NCBI GenBank assembly: GCA_964363305.1
Contig: CAYIHX010000004.1
Coordinates: 1 to 64,000 of the forward strand
Reading direction: 5' to 3'
Origin: CAYIHX01 sp964363305
GTDB taxonomy: Bacteria > Bdellovibrionota > UBA1018
DNA: 64,000 nucleotides
Under the pieces are notes generated by a model that was not told the origin of the DNA, searched no databases, and saw only the letters and a program-made list of their open reading frames with translations. Position 1 is the stretch's first letter; every line of letters starts with the position of its first letter. A program made the translations under genes and the position numbers. Positions 60,540 to 64,000 of the stretch are shown here, in pieces.

Positions 60540-62199
60540 CGGCAACATAAGCGAGCTGAGCAAAGGTGAAGGCTGCCACAGTGCCCTGGCCTCCACTTGA
60601 GAAGCCATAGGCGTGCAATCCGGCACCCAGTACGAAATTAACGCCGTACCAGGCCATCAAGACGAGAACGAAAGATACGATGGTCCAGGCTGCATAGCCA
60701 AACTGACCAATCCATCCAGTATAACGGGCGTGAAGAATCGCGATGTACCCGAGCAATGCAATCAATGCCCAGACCTCCTTCGGGTCCCAGCCCCAAAAAC
60801 GTCCCCAGGAATAATCTGCCCACACGCCTCCGAGAATCGTTCCCGCCGCCAGGAGAACCACGCCGAACTGAGTGGCCCGATAGGTCAGCTGGTTCAAATT
60901 CAAGATCTTCGCCTGTCTTCCGGCCCCGCCGCGGCCCAGAGCCAAGCGGGCATAATGAAAAAGCGTCACGTTGCCCAAGGACAGCGTAAGGGCAAAGGCC
61001 GCGTAGCCCAGCGTGATCGTCAACACATGGATGGTCAGCCACAAATTGCTCCGTAACACTGGTACCAGCGGACGAATGGATGGATCCATGACGGCAGGCG
61101 CGGAATCCGCGATCAACAACGTGATCGTCGCCACCGCCGCCGCGCAAACCATCAAAATCAGCTGGCGGGTCACCCCGAACAAAATCGCGCCAAACACCAT
61201 CGCTCCGAACGCCACCCAAATGACCGATTCGTACATATTCGTCACGGGCGGGCGCTCCGAAATGAAAACCCGAAGCACCATTCCCGCAACATGCACAGCC
61301 ACGCCTGTACCGGCAAACGTCAGACACGAAGCTTTGAGGATTTTTTCGCCCCTGCCCTTCAACGTCGCCTGAAACCCCAGCGCCAAAGCGCCGGCCAAGA
61401 CCGCGAAGAGATAGAAAACCCACGCAAGGCGAAACGGATGAAAACGATTGTAGAACACCTCCGCCCGAAGACTTTGATGAACGCGATCCGTGACGTTCTC
61501 CATGCGCGCTAAAATGGCCGCTCCCATCGCGGTCACCGACTTGGAAAATCCCTCTATTTTTCCCTCACGGTACGAAATCATCATCGCGGCAGATGGGTTG
61601 CGAATCTCCTCGCCGCCATCCTTCTCCTGACTCGACAACACATGCCAGGCCTCGTCGCCCGGCATCGGAATCAGGGGCCACCCATCACCGCTGACGACCG
61701 CCCGATACATTCCCACGCGCTCCATCACGGCGCGAAGCTCCTTCTCGCGAGGGTCCTCTTTCGGTGCTCCGGCCAGCCCTACCTGCATCGGCTGGCTCGC
61801 GGACGCACCCATTCGGTCCGCGTACTGCGCGAGGGCTGAATTCTCCACGAGCTCCTTAGGAGAGAAATGAGAACGCCTCTCTTCCACGCCGATCTGCCGC
61901 TTCACGTCCGCTCGGGAGATCAAAATAAAATTCAACTCCTCCCACAGAGCGGGCGCGACCGCCCAAGAAACCATCAACTCGACGGGGTTCCAGCCTTGAA
62001 AAACTCTCGAACCCGTGACGTGCAAAACCACCTCTCGCGCATACGAGTCGAGGGGTTTCAAACGGCCGCCACTGAGGACGGGGGTCTCGGATAGCGCGGA
62101 GAAATCAAAGCCCTTCTTGGGGTCTGGAAACTCCGCGGCCACACTCACATTCGCGACACTGGCCAATAGTAACGTGAACGCTAAAACTCTTAACCTCAT
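60499..62199 (-). CDS. ccsA: CcsA/ResC-family cytochrome c assembly protein with long N-terminal domain
   Basis: A 566-residue protein. A signal peptide is followed by a roughly 230-residue periplasmic domain (GGRLKPLDSYAREVVLHVTG). Then come about eight membrane helices with the haem-handling WGWDPKEVWALI motif at about 468-480 and conserved histidines (HVAGMVLRV; TIHVLTITLGY; LHARYTGW). It carries haem to the outside and ligates it to apocytochrome c with ResB. The long N-terminal domain is known from Bacteroidetes-type CcsA proteins. It overlaps resB by 4 bp. Confidence 0.92.
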   Translation of the reverse strand: MRLRVLAFTLLLASVANVSVAAEFPDPKKGFDFSALSETPVLSGGRLKPLDSYAREVVLHVTGSRVFQGWNPVELMVSWAVAPALWEELNFILISRADVKRQIGVEERRSHFSPKELVENSALAQYADRMGASASQPMQVGLAGAPKEDPREKELRAVMERVGMYRAVVSGDGWPLIPMPGDEAWHVLSSQEKDGGEEIRNPSAAMMISYREGKIEGFSKSVTAMGAAILARMENVTDRVHQSLRAEVFYNRFHPFRLAWVFYLFAVLAGALALGFQATLKGRGEKILKASCLTFAGTGVAVHVAGMVLRVFISERPPVTNMYESVIWVAFGAMVFGAILFGVTRQLILMVCAAAVATITLLIADSAPAVMDPSIRPLVPVLRSNLWLTIHVLTITLGYAAFALTLSLGNVTLFHYARLALGRGGAGRQAKILNLNQLTYRATQFGVVLLAAGTILGGVWADYSWGRFWGWDPKEVWALIALLGYIAILHARYTGWIGQFGYAAWTIVSFVLVLMAWYGVNFVLGAGLHAYGFSSGGQGTVAAFTFAQLAYVAVIAWLRKRKQAHS

Positions 62200-63632
62200 A
62201 CGACCTCCTGGCGAACCCGGGCAGGCTTCGCGTTCTTTAACTTTTGATAGAATAGGAACACGCAGCCAGCGACCAATAGGAGAGAGCCTGCGTACTTCAT
62301 CGCTCTCCCGGGATCGCGGTTCACCGATAGAATAGAAACTGTGGGACGCGGATCCGCATCCTCATAGCTGGCCTGATAAAAAGTGATCCCCCCCTCGTGT
62401 AGGGGTTCATTCATGCTGATCTTGATTGATTTTGAAACGGTCTCCTTACCCGGAATCTGAACGCGAGACCAGTATGCGGAGGGATCCCGGGTACCGGCGT
62501 AACGATCGATCTGAAACTGATCGAGCTGAATCTGAAAGGGCAAAACAACTCGACGCGGAAGATACGCGAGCCCCACCTCCTTGCCTGCAATTTCAAGCGA
62601 CCCGCGTTCACCCAAGCCAAGCCACATGCTATTGGCGACCGGGCCCTCTGTCGTCACGATCCGAATCGCCGATGAAGGCGCCTGGTTTCCATATTGTACC
62701 CGAGAGGCTACATAGCGTGTATCCGCAGTCGCGTCGGCCAACACTTTCACCAGAGTCAACGTGACGTCCCCCCTCCACCCAGGATGAAGAACTTGTCCCT
62801 CCGCTTTCCCAGTCGCGAAATGCCCGGACACTTTTTTTCCAGTGCTCGAGAACGCGATCCACTTGAGTGATCCATCGCCACCGATGGATGCGAAAAAACG
62901 CGGTCCCGCGGTCCGGGGCGCCGGCGGCGTTATCGTGCCGGCCTCCAAGGTCAGCCACGACGGACCAGCCTGAACGGAACTAAATTGAGTGTGGCCGGTC
63001 CAGAGCCAATAATCTTGCACGATTCTCATGGGCCCGCCCTGCACCCTCAGCAACAGCGCCGGAAGCTTCGTGCCAGCCTCCCTCTCGGGCAAGGCTACGA
63101 AAGAAACATCCGGGTCCGCGTGCGTAAGAAACTCTTCCACCCGTAGCGGATAGTTCTTCACTGTCTGAGGAGTGAAACTCACTGTGGGCGGTCGCCATCC
63201 GATCGGCACCGTCTCAACCCGGGTTCCGTCCATCATAAAAAGCACCGGCTCCTGCAGATCAACCACAGAAGTCGCCTGCCCCTCGGCGAGCCGCATCGAA
63301 CCATCGAGACCATACCGCTGAGTCACCCATGAGCCGCCCAACAAAAGGAGAATTCCCGCGTGGGCAAGCAGAAAGGCCAAGTGATGCCGCTTCCAGGGCC
63401 AACGACTAACCGCTACAACGAAAATATTAATTCCCAACGCGAGAAGAATCAGACGAAACCAGATCGACTGATAGACAAAATACTGCGCAGTGGGAGTATC
63501 GAACTTCGATTCCAGCACGGTGGCCACGATCAAAGCCAGGGTCAACGAAAGGATCACGATCACCGCAAACTGAAGCGAGCTAAAAAACTTCATCACCCTA
63601 TTATGCCAAAGGGACCGACGAGCAGGCATCAC
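62196..63632 (-). CDS. resB: ResB/CcsB-family cytochrome c assembly protein
   Basis: A 478-residue protein; M14 (MKFFSSLQFAVIVILSL) is an alternative start. It has three N-terminal helices (about 15-120) with WPWKRHHLAFLLAHAGILLL, a large periplasmic domain (about 125-440), and a C-terminal helix (YAGSLLLVAGCVFLFYQ) preceded by the ResB pattern NEPLHEGGITFYQASYED. With CcsA it forms the system II haem ligation complex. Confidence 0.92.
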   Translation of the reverse strand: MMPARRSLWHNRVMKFFSSLQFAVIVILSLTLALIVATVLESKFDTPTAQYFVYQSIWFRLILLALGINIFVVAVSRWPWKRHHLAFLLAHAGILLLLGGSWVTQRYGLDGSMRLAEGQATSVVDLQEPVLFMMDGTRVETVPIGWRPPTVSFTPQTVKNYPLRVEEFLTHADPDVSFVALPEREAGTKLPALLLRVQGGPMRIVQDYWLWTGHTQFSSVQAGPSWLTLEAGTITPPAPRTAGPRFFASIGGDGSLKWIAFSSTGKKVSGHFATGKAEGQVLHPGWRGDVTLTLVKVLADATADTRYVASRVQYGNQAPSSAIRIVTTEGPVANSMWLGLGERGSLEIAGKEVGLAYLPRRVVLPFQIQLDQFQIDRYAGTRDPSAYWSRVQIPGKETVSKSIKISMNEPLHEGGITFYQASYEDADPRPTVSILSVNRDPGRAMKYAGSLLLVAGCVFLFYQKLKNAKPARVRQEVV

Positions 63633-63644
63633 GCCTCCTTCGAA

Positions 63645-64000
63645 TTAACGTCGAACCATCGCCGACAGTTCAAGCCCGATCGATTTTCCACGATCCTGTG
63701 AGACTTCGCCCGAAAGCTCGAGCGCTACCCCGGCAAGGGCCAGGACTTCCTTCTGAATTTTTCGTTCTCGAGCGAAGAGTTCGACCGGCAAACCAACCGC
63801 CGTTTTTTCGTCAAAAACCCGATCGTAGATCCTTTTACGAAAAAGGCCCGCGTTACGCCCAACGGCCACCCGGGCGCCACGACGAAGCCTCTGGGCATAA
63901 AACAGCCCCTGCATCTGGCGGGGTCCGGTGAAATCAACCAAGAGATCATACTGACTTGGCGCCACGGAGCCGATCGCATGACCACCGGTCGTTCTGAAAA
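63645..64000 (-). CDS. Probable GT9-type glycosyltransferase, 3' part only
   Basis: An open frame enters at the window end and stops at 63645, 12 bp before resB. YDLLVDFTGPRQMQGLFYAQ and RRGARVAVGR followed by RKRIYDRVFDE resemble the segment of heptosyltransferase-type (GT9) enzymes where the substrate domain names a DLxG and a RxGxxR pattern. In GT9 proteins this region is followed by about 200 more residues, but here only about 60 follow, so the protein may be shortened. The start lies beyond the window. Confidence 0.42.
   Translation of the reverse strand, partial: FRTTGGHAIGSVAPSQYDLLVDFTGPRQMQGLFYAQRLRRGARVAVGRNAGLFRKRIYDRVFDEKTAVGLPVELFARERKIQKEVLALAGVALELSGEVSQDRGKSIGLELSAMVRR

Noticed and set aside
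1..64000. tRNA, rRNA, CRISPR arrays, prophage structural genes, transposases
   Set aside because: None of these were found on either strand by reading; short or unusual RNAs could still have been missed without a covariance search.

Overview
The window comes from a motile Gram-negative bacterium of the Bdellovibrionota type or a close deltaproteobacterial relative. This is an inference. It rests on the gene order of a very large flagellar operon with sigma-54-type regulators, a TIGR02147-family regulator (a family I associate with Bdellovibrio and Fibrobacter), a CcsA/ResB cytochrome c assembly pair, many lipoproteins and the GC-rich codon use. No rRNA, tRNA or CRISPR array was seen.

Region 1 (1-25813) is motility, all on the minus strand. 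Reading from about 21.7 kb down to position 1 there are 24 tightly packed or overlapping genes: flgB flgC fliE fliF fliG fliH fliI fliJ motE-like fliK flgD TIGR02530 flgE fliL fliM fliN fliO fliP fliQ fliR flhB flhA flhF and the first 34 codons of flhG. They encode the rod, hook, C-ring, export apparatus and placement GTPase. Upstream lie a receiver-less sigma-54 activator and a 961-residue AMIN-like/TPR envelope protein. A textbook -24/-12 promoter (25799-25813) precedes this pair and a weaker one precedes flgB, which suggests a regulatory cascade.

Region 2 (25986-29027) is an Mla-type lipid transport operon on the plus strand: lipoprotein, MlaE-like permease, MlaF-like ATPase and MlaD-like MCE protein.

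Region 3 (about 29030-34405) is an accessory island with more AT-rich genes. It holds a hipBA module with two palindromic operators, an M23 peptidase with a ChaN-like protein, a truncated HigB beside an intact HigA, a GNAT acetyltransferase, a methyltransferase remnant and a small Cys-rich secreted protein. A 52-bp scar at 30926-30977 carries short copies of both island edges (the mlaD 3' end and the methyltransferase remnant).

Region 4 (34531-37468) has a second receiver-less sigma-54 activator, metK, a small two-helix membrane protein and a 40-residue very basic protein.

Region 5 (37542-43575) has a reduced Tad-like secretion set (secretin, CpaF ATPase, one T2SF membrane protein) without pilin, prepilin peptidase or CpaE, plus a tocopherol-cyclase-like protein and a UbiB/ABC1 kinase-like protein.

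Region 6 (43572-52876) has tldD, a DUF4911-like gene, a YbgF-like lipoprotein, a LysM protein, tatA, further envelope proteins, a HAMP-only membrane protein paired with an MshEN-like protein, a decayed DUF4258/YgiT toxin-antitoxin locus, and a TIGR02147 regulator operon divergent from a large lipoprotein.

Region 7 (52876-64000) has that lipoprotein, a PQQ-type sugar dehydrogenase, dprA, a KamA-type radical SAM enzyme, a PAS histidine kinase, ccsA, resB and the end of a probable GT9 glycosyltransferase.
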